A DNA stretch of 64,000 nt from Catellatospora sichuanensis (GTDB taxonomy: Bacteria; Actinomycetota; Actinomycetes; Mycobacteriales; Micromonosporaceae): NCBI RefSeq assembly GCF_007483665.1, contig NZ_VIQO01000010.1, positions 62,001 through 126,000 on the forward strand, read 5' to 3'. The translations under genes and the position numbers were made by a program. Shown in pieces: positions 25,765 through 36,182 of the stretch. The number at the start of each line of letters is the position of its first letter. The stretch's first letter is position 1. The notes beneath the pieces are model-generated. The model was not told the DNA's origin. It worked only from the letters and a program-made list of their open reading frames with translations, and ran no database searches.

Positions 25765-26735
25765 AGCCCGCTCCGGAAGAAGGTCCAGGCGTCGGCGACG
25801 ATGTCGCGCAGGTCGGGCTTGACCGGGGTCCAGCCGAGCTCGGTGCGGGCCTTGTCCGACGAGGCGACCAGCTCGGCCGGGTCTCCGGGGCGGCGCGGGG
25901 CCATCTCCACCGGCAGCGGGTGCCCGGTGACCTCGCGGACCGCGTCGACGACCTCCTTGCAGGAGAAGCCGGTGCCGCTGCCGAGGTTGTAGATCCGATG
26001 CTCGCCGGGGCGGGCCGCCTCCAGCGCCAGCAGGTGGGCCTGGGCCAGGTCGCCGACGTGGATGTAGTCGCGGATGCAGGTGCCGTCGGCGGTCGGGTAG
26101 TCGTCGCCGAAGATGGCGAGCTTCTCCCGCTGCCCGGCCGCGACCTGGAGCGCGATCGGGATCAGGTGGGTCTCCGGGTCGTGCCGCTCACCGATCATCG
26201 AGCCATCCGGCAGCACCAGCGCGCCGGCCACGTTGAAGTAGCGCAGGCTGACCGCGGCCAGCTCATGGGCGTGCGCCTCGGAGGCGATGGCCAGGTCGAC
26301 GGCGAGCTTGGTGGCGCCGTACGTGTTGACCGGCCTGGTGATCGCGGTCTCGGTCAGCGGCAGCTCGGACGGGTCGCCGTAGGTGGCCGCGGTGGAGGAG
26401 AACACCAGGCGCTTCACCCCGGCCGCGCGCATCGCGTCGAGCAGCGCCAGCGAGCCGACGGTGTTGTTGTCCCAGTGCAGCTCGGGCTGCGCCATCGACT
26501 CCCCGGCCGAGATCAGCCCGGCGAAGTGCAGCACCGCGTCGAACCCGGCCTCGGGGGTGAGCACGGTGGCGGCGTCGTGGATGCGCGCCTGGACGAGGCG
26601 GGCGCCCGCGGGCACCTGGGAGGCGTCGTTGCGGGACAGGTCGTCGAGCACGACGACCTCGTGGCCTGCGTCGACGAGCAGCCGCGCCACAGCGCTGCCG
26701 ACGTATCCAGCGCCCCCGGTGACCAGTACCTTCAT
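25761..26735 (-). CDS. galE: UDP-glucose 4-epimerase
   Basis: Short-chain dehydrogenase-fold enzyme that interconverts UDP-glucose and UDP-galactose. In 324 residues: the NAD-binding G-G-A-G-Y-V-G-S at 7-14, the catalytic S-S-T-A-A-T-Y-G near 114-121 and Y-G-A-T-K near 139 (YxxxK), and R-Y-F-N-V-A-G. GAGGAGC about 6 bases upstream fixes ATG 26735. It overlaps galK by 4 bases. The 227 bases upstream, shared with the divergent CorC-like gene, show no other feature beyond that gene's promoter. Confidence 0.97.
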   Translation of the reverse strand: MKVLVTGGAGYVGSAVARLLVDAGHEVVVLDDLSRNDASQVPAGARLVQARIHDAATVLTPEAGFDAVLHFAGLISAGESMAQPELHWDNNTVGSLALLDAMRAAGVKRLVFSSTAATYGDPSELPLTETAITRPVNTYGATKLAVDLAIASEAHAHELAAVSLRYFNVAGALVLPDGSMIGERHDPETHLIPIALQVAAGQREKLAIFGDDYPTADGTCIRDYIHVGDLAQAHLLALEAARPGEHRIYNLGSGTGFSCKEVVDAVREVTGHPLPVEMAPRRPGDPAELVASSDKARTELGWTPVKPDLRDIVADAWTFFRSGL

Positions 26736-26950
26736 GTAAGACGCTCCTCGAACTGCTCGTGCGGGCCAGCGTAGCCCGCGCCGCGGCGGTAGTGTCGTAT
26801 CGCTATCTCATCACATTCAAACATAAAGCAACAGGCTCCAACGTTCCCGGTGGGCTGCCGGCTTGCGCCGGACACCCGCGAAATCCCGGAAATCGCGGTG
26901 CCCGTGCTGGCCGTGGCGCTCGTCATGCGGGAACGGTTATCCGGGAACGC

Positions 26951-26956
26951 TAATAT
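26951..26956 (+). promoter_or_regulatory. -10 element of the CorC-like gene, leaderless type
   Basis: TAATAT is 6 bases before the ATG at 26963. It is the best -10 match among the leaderless promoters in the window. Confidence 0.6.
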
Positions 26957-26962
26957 GCGCCC

Positions 26963-27949
26963 ATGTCCGTGCCCCGGCAGAACACCCCCCGCCAGCGGGA
27001 GACCCATGGCCGCGAGCCGCGCCGTCGGGAGCCCCGGTTACGTCCGCCCGGGCGGATGGCCCGTGCCGTGGCACCGGCCATCGTACGGGCCGCCGACGCG
27101 CTCACCCGCTGGACGAGCCGGGTGCTGGGGGTCGAGGCGACCGCCGGGCGGGAGCAGATCACCGAGGCCGAGCTGCGCGAGCTGATCGCCGTGAACACCG
27201 CGCTGGACCCGGAGGAGCGGCACATCATCAGCAAGGCGCTGTCGCGCTCGGCGGCCACGCTGCGCGAGGTGATGGTGCCGCGTACCGAGGTGTGGTTCCT
27301 GGCGGTGGGCATGACGGTCGCGGAGGCGATCGCCGAGGCGCGCGAGGCCGGGCACACCCGCATGCCGATCGCGGACGGCAGCCATGACGACGTGGTGGGC
27401 TTCGTCCACCTGCGCGACCTGCTCTGGGACGAGCGGCCGGATCGCTCGGTGGGCGAGCTGTCCCGCGAGATCAAGAGGCTGCCCGCCAGCAAGCCGGTGC
27501 TCGCCGCGCTGTCGGAGATGCGGCGTGAGCGGCACACCATCGCCGTGGTCGTCGACGAGTACGGCGGCACCGCGGGCATCGTGACCCTCGAGGACCTGAT
27601 CGAGGAACTGGTCGGGGAGATCCACGACGAGTACGACGACACCCCCGCCGCCCACACCCCGGGCGGCCCCGCGCCGGACGAGGTCGACGGCATGCTCAAC
27701 CTCGCCGACTTCGCCGAGCGCACCGGCATCACGCTGCCCGCCGGCCCGTACGAGACGGTGGGCGGCTTCCTGATGAGCGCGCTGGGCCGGCTGCCCGCGG
27801 CCGGGGACAGCGCCACGCTGGAGGCCTACCGGCTGACTGTGCTGGCCCTCGACGGCCGCCGTGTCGCCCGGGTCCGGCTGACCCCGGTGGACCTGGGCCC
27901 GGTGGACCCGATCGGGGTGGACCCAGCCCCGCTGCCCGACCCAGCCTGA
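26963..27949 (+). CDS. HlyC/CorC-type CBS-pair protein lacking the DUF21 membrane domain
   Basis: A 328-residue protein with an Arg-rich N-terminus (1-35), a helix that matches the end of a DUF21 domain (about 36-52), a CBS pair (about 88-215, with V-M-V-P-R-T-E-V-W-F-L at the start and V-D-E-Y-G-G-T-A-G-I-V-T-L-E-D-L-I at the end) and a CorC_HlyC C-terminal domain (about 230-310). Full-length members carry about 180 residues of DUF21 helices first; here they are absent, yet a good leaderless promoter sits directly before the ATG, so this short form is the real product. E. coli CorC is similarly short. Linked in other bacteria to magnesium/cobalt efflux. Confidence 0.88.
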   Translation: MSVPRQNTPRQRETHGREPRRREPRLRPPGRMARAVAPAIVRAADALTRWTSRVLGVEATAGREQITEAELRELIAVNTALDPEERHIISKALSRSAATLREVMVPRTEVWFLAVGMTVAEAIAEAREAGHTRMPIADGSHDDVVGFVHLRDLLWDERPDRSVGELSREIKRLPASKPVLAALSEMRRERHTIAVVVDEYGGTAGIVTLEDLIEELVGEIHDEYDDTPAAHTPGGPAPDEVDGMLNLADFAERTGITLPAGPYETVGGFLMSALGRLPAAGDSATLEAYRLTVLALDGRRVARVRLTPVDLGPVDPIGVDPAPLPDPA

Positions 27950-28033
27950 CCGCGCGAGCGGCGGCCTCGGGGACCTGGCCCGGTCGGCGTGCCCGCGGCT
28001 ACGCGCGCCGAGGCCGGGTGCCGGACCGCGAGG

Positions 28034-30588
<2,555 letters not shown>

Positions 30589-30629
30589 GAACTAGCTAGC
30601 ACAGTTTGCCGGCCGCAGCGACGGGCAGT

Positions 30630-30657
30630 CTGGCGCCGCAGGCGCCAGGCAATTTTT
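30630..30657 (+). terminator. Intrinsic terminator of trpS
   Basis: Perfect stem CTGGCGCC/GGCGCCAG (30630-30637 with 30641-30648), loop GCA, then GCAATTTTT. The T-run runs straight into the GGAGG of the next gene, so read-through would be needed to express that gene from the trpS promoter. Confidence 0.9.
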
Positions 30658-30667
30658 GGAGGCGTCG

Positions 30668-31189
30668 GTGGAGCGCACCATCGGTATCGCGATCGGCATC
30701 CCGCAACCGTGGGGTGCCGAACTCGACGCGGCCCGCGCGTCCACCGGCGACCCGCTCGCGGCGCTGATCCCCTCGCACGTCACCCTGCTCGGCCCGACCA
30801 TGCTGCCGGTCTCCGCCGACCTGGACCGCCGCCTCGACGAGCTGCTGCTGAGCGTGGCGGAGCAGAACGCCCCGTTCGCCATCCAGCTGCGCGGCACCGG
30901 CACCTTCCGGCCGGTCAGCCAGGTCGTGTTCGTCGCGCTGGCGACGGGCATCGGGGAGTGCGAGCAGCTGGCCGGCGGGATCCGCACCGGTCCGCTGGCC
31001 CGGGAGCTGGCGCATCCGTACCACCCGCACGTGACCATCGGGCACGACGTGCCGGGACCCGCGCTCGACGACGTCTTCGAGCGCATGGCCGACTACTCGG
31101 CCCGGTTCGAGGTCGGCCACTTCACCCGGTACGAGCACAACGGCAGCGGCAGCTGGCAGCCCATCCGCGACTACGCGCTGCGCGGCTGA
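30668..31189 (+). CDS. 2H phosphoesterase (2'-5' RNA ligase family)
   Basis: A 173-residue member of the 2H superfamily, recognised by two H-x-T motifs: S-H-V-T-L-L-G-P near 37 and H-P-H-V-T-I-G-H near 121. Family members hydrolyse or ligate 2',5' or 2',3'-cyclic phosphodiester bonds in RNA. The GTG at 30668 has GGAGG 5 bases upstream; a TTG at 30656 would overlap the trpS terminator. It follows trpS but sits behind a terminator. Substrate unknown. Confidence 0.9.
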   Translation: MERTIGIAIGIPQPWGAELDAARASTGDPLAALIPSHVTLLGPTMLPVSADLDRRLDELLLSVAEQNAPFAIQLRGTGTFRPVSQVVFVALATGIGECEQLAGGIRTGPLARELAHPYHPHVTIGHDVPGPALDDVFERMADYSARFEVGHFTRYEHNGSGSWQPIRDYALRG

Positions 31190-31231
31190 TCGTCGCCTCG
31201 CGCCGCTCCACCTCGCCAAGATCGCCTGCGG

Positions 31232-31283
31232 TTTCGGGGAAACTGCACGAACGATGACCTCGTTTCGTGCAGTTTCCCCGAAA
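31232..31283. repeat. Long perfect palindrome, family B copy 2
   Basis: Arms 31232-31251 and 31264-31283 are perfect 20-base inverted repeats around a 12-base loop. The arm begins TTTCGGGGAAACTGCA, the same core as at 22303-22368 apart from one base. It lies between two convergent genes. Confidence 0.85.
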
Positions 31284-31340
31284 GTGCACAGCAGAACGGC
31301 GCGTCGGGCGACAGGCCCGGCGGCCGTCGGCGGTGGCGGG

Positions 31341-31781
31341 TCAGGAGCCGGTGAGGCGGGCCGAGATGCGGGCGAAGCCGGCCTTCAGCTCGGCGGCGCT
31401 CGGGGCCTCGGCGATGTGGTCGTCGTGGTCGTGGTCATGGTCGTGCTCGTCGTCGTCCGTGTCGTCGTCGAGCACGTCGTCGATCTCGTCGGCCTCCTGC
31501 GCGGCCAGGTCCTGCGCGTTGGCGATCTCCGCGCGGATCTGATCCAGGGAGGTCGCCGGCAGCAGCGGTTCGACCACGGCCATCAGGTCCTCGTCGGCGA
31601 CGACGTGCTGCGCGAGCGCGAGCGCGTGCGGACGCTCGTACGGCCCGCACACCACCGGCTCCCACTCCTCGTCGTCGTCGAGCGGCCCGAAGGTGATGAT
31701 CCAGGGAAGGTCGAGCTGCGGCGCTCCGGCCGGCAGCTCCAAAGTCACGAGTGCACCCACCCGACCATCATCGAGCTTCAC
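31341..31781 (-). CDS. Acidic protein with His/Asp-rich segment, unknown function
   Basis: A 146-residue, very acidic protein. Residues 1-95 look folded (L-P-W-I-I-T-F-G-P-L-D-D-D-E-E-W), followed by a run of Asp and alternating H-D (about 103-122) and a short helical tail. The H-D run could bind divalent metal, but it may be plain low complexity. The GTG at 31781 overlaps the end of the YihY gene by 14 bases, so the two are probably co-translated. I do not recognise a family. Confidence 0.7.
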   Translation of the reverse strand: MKLDDGRVGALVTLELPAGAPQLDLPWIITFGPLDDDEEWEPVVCGPYERPHALALAQHVVADEDLMAVVEPLLPATSLDQIRAEIANAQDLAAQEADEIDDVLDDDTDDDEHDHDHDHDDHIAEAPSAAELKAGFARISARLTGS

Positions 31782-32838
31782 GATGCTTTTCGGGGGTCTT
31801 CCGGGTATCCGGCGCGTCGGAGTCGTCCGGACCCTCCAGCCGCGCGGCCCGGTCCGAGGCGTCGTCCTCGGTCTCCGCCTGCACCGCCTCGGCCTCGGCC
31901 TTGGCGATGTCGCCGGGCGGCACCCACTCCAGGTGGTGCTTGCGCGGGCGGCCCCAGGCCAGGTCGAACACCTTGCCGTTGGGGGAGGTGGCCGCGTAGG
32001 AGACCGCCCACAGCACGATCTGGTTGAACAGGTACAGGTACAGCAGCAGACCGACGGACGCGGCGACCGCGACGTACGCCGGGTTGTTCTCGGTGCGCTC
32101 GACGAAGTACTTGCCGACCGAGTTGAGCAGGGTGAGGCCGACCGCGATGATGCCGATCGCGGGCAGCAGCCGCCGGGGCGTCATGTGCACGCGCGGCAGC
32201 ACCGTGATCAAGGCGAACCCGATCATCGCGTTGACCAGGAGCGTCACCGCGTAGACGGACACCTTCAGCCAGAACGCGCCGCTGGTGCCCGGCAGCAGGT
32301 CGAACAGCGTCGCCAGGCCGTCGATCGCGGTCAGCGAGATGCCCATCAGCAGGCCCAGCGCGATCAGCATGCCGAAGTCGGTCAGCCGCAGCACGAGGAA
32401 GTTGCCCGGGTGCTGGTCCAGCCCCCAGATCGCGCGCTGCGACGAGCGCCAGGCATCGACCCAGCCGATCCCGGCCAGCACCAGGCTGATCAGACCCACG
32501 GTGCCGATGGAACCGGCCGCGGTGCGCAGCTGCTCGGTGTTCATCGCCGGGAAGTACGTGGTGAGGAACTTGTCGACCTCGGCCACCAGGTCGGCGTCGC
32601 CGGAGAAGACCTTGACCAGCACCGCGTACGCCACCATGGCCAGCGCGAACGCGGCGAAGAAGGCGTAGTAGGCGATCGCCGCGGCCAGCCGCCCGGCCAG
32701 CACGTCGGCGTAGCGCTCCTTCATCCGCCACAGGTGGTCGAACGCGGCGGACCGCTTACGAGCCCGGTCCACCGACGCGTCATAACGGGCGCCGACGACC
32801 TCGGTCATCCGCTGCACCCAACCCACCACAGCCACCAC
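31768..32838 (-). CDS. YihY/virulence factor BrkB family membrane protein
   Basis: Inner-membrane protein of about 356 residues with six or so helices between 55 and 290. The family features are the first helix A-A-A-I-A-Y-Y-A-F-F-A-A-F-A-L-A, the amphipathic W-R-S-S-Q-R-A-I-W-G-L-D, and the last helices V-G-L-L-L-Y-L-Y-L-F-N-Q. The 60-residue C-terminal tail is acidic. The start is uncertain: the GTG at 32838 has GAGGAT 6 bases upstream, while ATG 32808 (M-T-E-V-V-G) is 10 codons in. Despite the old RNase BN name the family's role is unsettled. Confidence 0.88.
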   Translation of the reverse strand: MVAVVGWVQRMTEVVGARYDASVDRARKRSAAFDHLWRMKERYADVLAGRLAAAIAYYAFFAAFALAMVAYAVLVKVFSGDADLVAEVDKFLTTYFPAMNTEQLRTAAGSIGTVGLISLVLAGIGWVDAWRSSQRAIWGLDQHPGNFLVLRLTDFGMLIALGLLMGISLTAIDGLATLFDLLPGTSGAFWLKVSVYAVTLLVNAMIGFALITVLPRVHMTPRRLLPAIGIIAVGLTLLNSVGKYFVERTENNPAYVAVAASVGLLLYLYLFNQIVLWAVSYAATSPNGKVFDLAWGRPRKHHLEWVPPGDIAKAEAEAVQAETEDDASDRAARLEGPDDSDAPDTRKTPEKHREAR

Positions 32839-32918
32839 CCCCTCATCCTCCCCGACCCCCGCACCACCCCGCCGCCCGATCCCCCACCAGCGTTGATCGA
32901 TGCCCAAAAGGAAGGAAG

Positions 32919-32954
32919 GGCCCCTTCTCACCTATAAAGCGATGAGAAGGGGCC
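32919..32954 (-). terminator. Terminator-like hairpin after the alpha-glucosidase gene, family C
   Basis: Perfect 12-base stem GGCCCCTTCTCA (32919-32930) with 32943-32954 around CCTATAAAGCGA, flanked by A- and T-rich edges. It lies 16 bases beyond the stop of the minus-strand alpha-glucosidase gene and resembles the hairpin at 24626-24674. Confidence 0.75.
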
Positions 32955-32969
32955 CTTCTTTTCACCAGG

Positions 32970-34568
32970 TCAGGCGGTGAGCCAGACGGTGGTGTCGGCG
33001 GGGATGCGGCCGTCTTCGTGGAGGGGGCCGCTGGACAGCAGGACGTCGCCGGTCAGGTTCAGCTCGGCCAGGTCGACGGCGCGGTCGGCGATGTTGACGA
33101 CCACCACGACGCCGGGCTCGCGGACGAAGGCCAGCACACCCTCGGGCGCGTCCAGCCAGGTCAGCGTGCCGCCGCCGAGCGCGGGCAGCTCCTTGCGCAG
33201 GCGCAGCGCCGCGCGGTAGAAGTTCAGCGTCGAGTCCGGGTCGGACTCCTGCGCCTGCGCGGTCAGCGCCTCCCACTTCGCCGGCTGCGGCAGCCACGGC
33301 GTGCCCAGGCCGTCCGGGTTGAACCGGAAGCCCTCGGCCGCGGTGCCGCCCCACGGCAGCGGCACCCGGCAGCCGTCGCGGCTCTCCCCGGTGCGCTTGA
33401 ACGACGGGTCCTCGCGCAGCTCGTCGGGCAGGTCGAGAACCTCGTTGAGGCCCAGCTCCTCGCCGTTGTAGAGGTACGCGGAGCCGGGCAGGGCCAGCAT
33501 CAGCAGGGTGGCGGCGCGGGCCCGGCGCAGGCCCAGGTCACCGTCGCCGTAGCGGGTGACGTGGCGGAACTTGTCGTGGTTGGACAGCACCCAGGTGGTC
33601 GGCGCGCCGACCAGGGCGGCCTCGGCCAGCGACTTGTCGATGATGGTGCGGAACGACGACGGGTCGAAGTCGGCCATCATGAAGTCGAAGTTGAAGGCCT
33701 GGTGCAGCTCGTCGCGGCCGATGTAACGGGCCAGCCGCTCCGGGGACTCCACCCACGCCTCGGCCACGGCCATCCGGCCGCCCGGGTACTCGTCCAGGAT
33801 GGGCCGCCACTCGCGGTAGATGTCGTGCACGCCGTCCTGGTCGAAGTACGGCAGGCGCTCGCTGCCGAGCATCTCGACCTGGCGGCCGCCCTCGTCGGAG
33901 GTGCGGCCCACCGACGGCAGGCCCGCCTCCTTGATCATGCCGTGCGCGACGTCGATCCGGAACCCGTCCACGCCCCGGTCCAGCCAGAACCGCAGCACGT
34001 CGCGGAACTCCGCACGCACCTCGGGGTTCTCCCAGTTCAGGTCGGGCTGCTCGGGGGCGAACAGGTGCAGGTACCACTGGCCGTCGGCCACCCGGGTCCA
34101 GGCCGGGCCGCCGAAGATGGACTCCCAGTCGTTGGGCGCCAGCTCGCCGTGCTCCCCCTGGCCCTCGCGGAACATGTACCGCTCGCGCTCGGCCGAGCCG
34201 GGCGCGGCCGCCAACGCCGCCTGGAACCAGGCGTGCTGGTCCGAGGAGTGGTTGGGAACCAGGTCGACGATGATCCGGATGCCCAGCGCGTGGGCGTCCT
34301 TCATCATGTCGTCGAAGTCGGACAGGGTGCCGAAGCGCGGGTCCACGTCGCGGTAGTCGGCGACGTCGTAGCCGCCGTCGGCCAGCGGCGAGGTGAAGAA
34401 GGGGCTCAGCCAGATCGCGTCGACGCCGAGTTCGCGCAGGTACGGCAGCTTGCCGCGCACGCCCTGCAGATCGCCGGTGCCGTCACCGTCGGCGTCGGCG
34501 AAGCTGCGCGGGTAGATCTGGTAGACGACGGCGTCACGCCACCAGTCGTCGTTTGCCTGCGTGGTCAC
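32970..34568 (-). CDS. GH13 alpha-glucosidase
   Basis: Cytoplasmic glycoside hydrolase of 532 residues that should cleave alpha-glucosidic bonds in maltose or isomaltose-type oligomers. Conserved GH13 regions: I D-L-V-P-N-H-S-S-D, II G-F-R-I-D-V-A-H-G with the nucleophile Asp, III V-A-E-A-W with the acid/base Glu, IV V-L-S-N-H-D. The N-terminus D-A-V-V-Y-Q-I-Y-P-R-S-F is typical of GH13 subfamilies 17/30. No signal peptide. The GTG at 34568 has AAAGGA 8 bases upstream and overlaps the stop of a 65-codon ORF (GTGA). It lies with a LacI gene and malEFG, so it likely breaks down imported oligosaccharides. Confidence 0.94.
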   Translation of the reverse strand: MTTQANDDWWRDAVVYQIYPRSFADADGDGTGDLQGVRGKLPYLRELGVDAIWLSPFFTSPLADGGYDVADYRDVDPRFGTLSDFDDMMKDAHALGIRIIVDLVPNHSSDQHAWFQAALAAAPGSAERERYMFREGQGEHGELAPNDWESIFGGPAWTRVADGQWYLHLFAPEQPDLNWENPEVRAEFRDVLRFWLDRGVDGFRIDVAHGMIKEAGLPSVGRTSDEGGRQVEMLGSERLPYFDQDGVHDIYREWRPILDEYPGGRMAVAEAWVESPERLARYIGRDELHQAFNFDFMMADFDPSSFRTIIDKSLAEAALVGAPTTWVLSNHDKFRHVTRYGDGDLGLRRARAATLLMLALPGSAYLYNGEELGLNEVLDLPDELREDPSFKRTGESRDGCRVPLPWGGTAAEGFRFNPDGLGTPWLPQPAKWEALTAQAQESDPDSTLNFYRAALRLRKELPALGGGTLTWLDAPEGVLAFVREPGVVVVVNIADRAVDLAELNLTGDVLLSSGPLHEDGRIPADTTVWLTA

Positions 34569-34762
34569 TGGCAGTCCTTTCCAAGGGTGGCGCGTGAGCG
34601 GCTGCGCCGGCGGTCGGTCGTGAGGGGAGCAGGGCCGCGGCCGGTCGTGGAAGCCGCCGCAGCCGGCTGAGAGAGCGATTTCTCGCCGGCCGTGCCGGAG
34701 GCGCCGGACAGCAACAGGACCGCCGCGTCGATGACGGCGGCGGCGCGGCTGTTGCGGCGCAT
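34565..34762 (-). CDS. Small ORF translationally coupled to alpha-glucosidase, 65 aa
   Basis: An ATG at 34762 preceded by GGAGGAAAC, one of the best ribosome binding sites in the window, opens a 65-codon frame whose TGA overlaps the alpha-glucosidase GTG (GTGA at 34568-34565). The product is basic: an N-terminal hydrophobic stretch (A-A-V-I-D-A-A-V-L-L-L-S-G-A) and an Arg/Ser-rich second half. No family is recognised. It may be a leader ORF that drives translation of the enzyme, or a small protein in its own right. Confidence 0.6.
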   Translation of the reverse strand: MRRNSRAAAVIDAAVLLLSGASGTAGEKSLSQPAAAASTTGRGPAPLTTDRRRSRSRATLGKDCQ

Positions 34763-34828
34763 GTTTCCTCCAGGAGCGAGCGCTCGCGGGCTGAGCCGTG
34801 ATGCTCAGGTGTGGCGCGAGACCCATGA

Positions 34829-34858
34829 AGGATGTCCTGCAAGTTGCGCAAGAGTCAA
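34829..34858 (-). promoter_or_regulatory. Candidate promoter and LacI operator for the alpha-glucosidase transcript
   Basis: On the minus strand TTGACT (34858-34853) is followed after 18 bases by CATCCT (34834-34829). Between them lies CTTGCGCAACTTGCAGG, containing the palindrome TTGCGCAA and a TTGCA repeat that resembles the TTGCAAG sites in front of malE. A repressor here would block the polymerase. Inferred only. Confidence 0.4.
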
Positions 34859-34901
34859 GCAGACGATTTCAGAAAGTTTCAATCGTCATACTGACGCTCA
34901 G

Positions 34902-35918
34902 TCACGCGCTATGGGCGGCCGTGGATCCCCGAACGACCAGCTCCGGTCGGAAAATGTACTCCGAGTGCGGCGCGGGGTGCCCCTTGATCTCGTCCACGAG
35001 TGCCCGTACGGCTGCCACGGCCATCGCCCGCACCGGCTGGCGCAGCGTGGTCATGGGCGGGTCGGTGAAGGCGATCAGCGGCGAGTCGTCGTAGCCGACC
35101 ACCGAGACGTCCGTGGGCACCTGCAGGCCGCGCTGCCGCACCGCGCGGATCGCGCCCAGCGCCATCAGGTCCGAGCCGCAGACGAAACCGGTCACGCCCT
35201 TGTCCAGCAGACGCGACGCGGCCGCGTCGCCGCCCTCCACGCCGAACAGGGACAGCGAGATCATCTCGTCGATCTGCGCGTCGCTGAGGTTGAGCAGGCG
35301 GCGCATGCCGGCCCGGTAGCCCTCGATCTTGCGCTGCACCGGCAGGTAACGGTCCGGGCCGGAGATCAGGCCGATCCGTTTGTGGCCGAGTGCCACCAGG
35401 TGGGCCACGGCCAGCTCGCCGGCGGCCCGGTCGTCGCAGGAGATGAACGGCGCCTCGATGTTCTCGGCGTAGCCGTTGACCAGCACGATCGGCAGCGGCC
35501 GGGCAAGCAGCTTGCGGTAGCGCTCGGGGTCGCTGGTCGAGTCGGCGTGCAGGCCTGAGACGAAGACGATGCCGGAGACCTGCCGGTCGAGCAGCATCTC
35601 GACGTACTCGTCCTCGGTCACGCCGCCGGGGGTCTGGGTGCACAGCACCGGGGTGAAGCCCTGCTGAGCCAGGGTCGTCTCGATGATCTGGGCGAACGCC
35701 GGGAAGATCGGGTTGTCCAGCTCCGGCACCACCAGGCCGACCAGGCCCGCACTGCGCTTGCGCAGCCGGGCGGGGCGCTCGTAGCCCAGCACGTCGAGGG
35801 CGGTCAGCACGGCCTGCCGGGTGTCGGCGGAGACGCCGGGCCGGTCGTTCAGCACCCGGGAGACGGTGGCTTCGCTCACCTCCGCCTGCTGGGCGATGTC
35901 AGAGAGTCGTGCGCGCAT
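34902..35918 (-). CDS. LacI family transcriptional regulator
   Basis: A 338-residue sugar-responsive repressor. The N-terminal HTH is L-S-D-I-A-Q-Q-A-E-V-S-E-A-T-V-S-R-V-L with the hinge V-L-T-A-L-D-V-L-G-Y, and the periplasmic-binding-like domain follows (about 60-330). It is divergent from malE and upstream of alpha-glucosidase, the arrangement of malR/aglR in Streptomyces, so its inducer is probably maltose or a related alpha-glucoside. Candidate operators are TTGCAAG/CTTGCAA at 35963-35987 and the site near 34845. Confidence 0.94.
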   Translation of the reverse strand: MRARLSDIAQQAEVSEATVSRVLNDRPGVSADTRQAVLTALDVLGYERPARLRKRSAGLVGLVVPELDNPIFPAFAQIIETTLAQQGFTPVLCTQTPGGVTEDEYVEMLLDRQVSGIVFVSGLHADSTSDPERYRKLLARPLPIVLVNGYAENIEAPFISCDDRAAGELAVAHLVALGHKRIGLISGPDRYLPVQRKIEGYRAGMRRLLNLSDAQIDEMISLSLFGVEGGDAAASRLLDKGVTGFVCGSDLMALGAIRAVRQRGLQVPTDVSVVGYDDSPLIAFTDPPMTTLRQPVRAMAVAAVRALVDEIKGHPAPHSEYIFRPELVVRGSTAAHSA

Positions 35919-35962
35919 GGCGGCACTCTAGCCGAAGACAGCCCGATGTTGATATGGGCACG

Positions 35963-36001
35963 TTGCAAGGTCTTCCATTGCTTGCAAAGGCTTGCTAACC
36001 T
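35963..36001 (+). promoter_or_regulatory. Operator and -10 region of malE
   Basis: TTGCAAG (35963-35969) and CTTGCAA (35981-35987) form an inverted repeat with an 11-base spacer, just before TAACCT (35996-36001), a good -10. The leader to the malE ATG would be about 175 bases. LacI-family binding is inferred. Confidence 0.5.
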
Positions 36002-36066
36002 CCCGGCAACAAACTCCGTAACACGGATCACAACCCCGGCAACGGGGTGCTGTGGTGCGTCACCGA

Positions 36067-36086
36067 TTCTGGAAGACCTTCCAGAA
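36067..36086. promoter_or_regulatory. Perfect inverted repeat in the malE leader
   Basis: TTCTGGAAG and CTTCCAGAA are separated by 2 bases. The site lies about 65 bases downstream of the predicted -10, so it is either a roadblock-type operator or an RNA hairpin in the leader. Confidence 0.45.
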
Positions 36087-36182
36087 CGGGGCGCGTCGAC
36101 CCCTCTCGGCCGCCCGGGCGCGTGGATTAGCCCGAGCGGTCACCCCCGGGTCACCTGGGTGACCCTTCTCGAAGGAGTGCTC

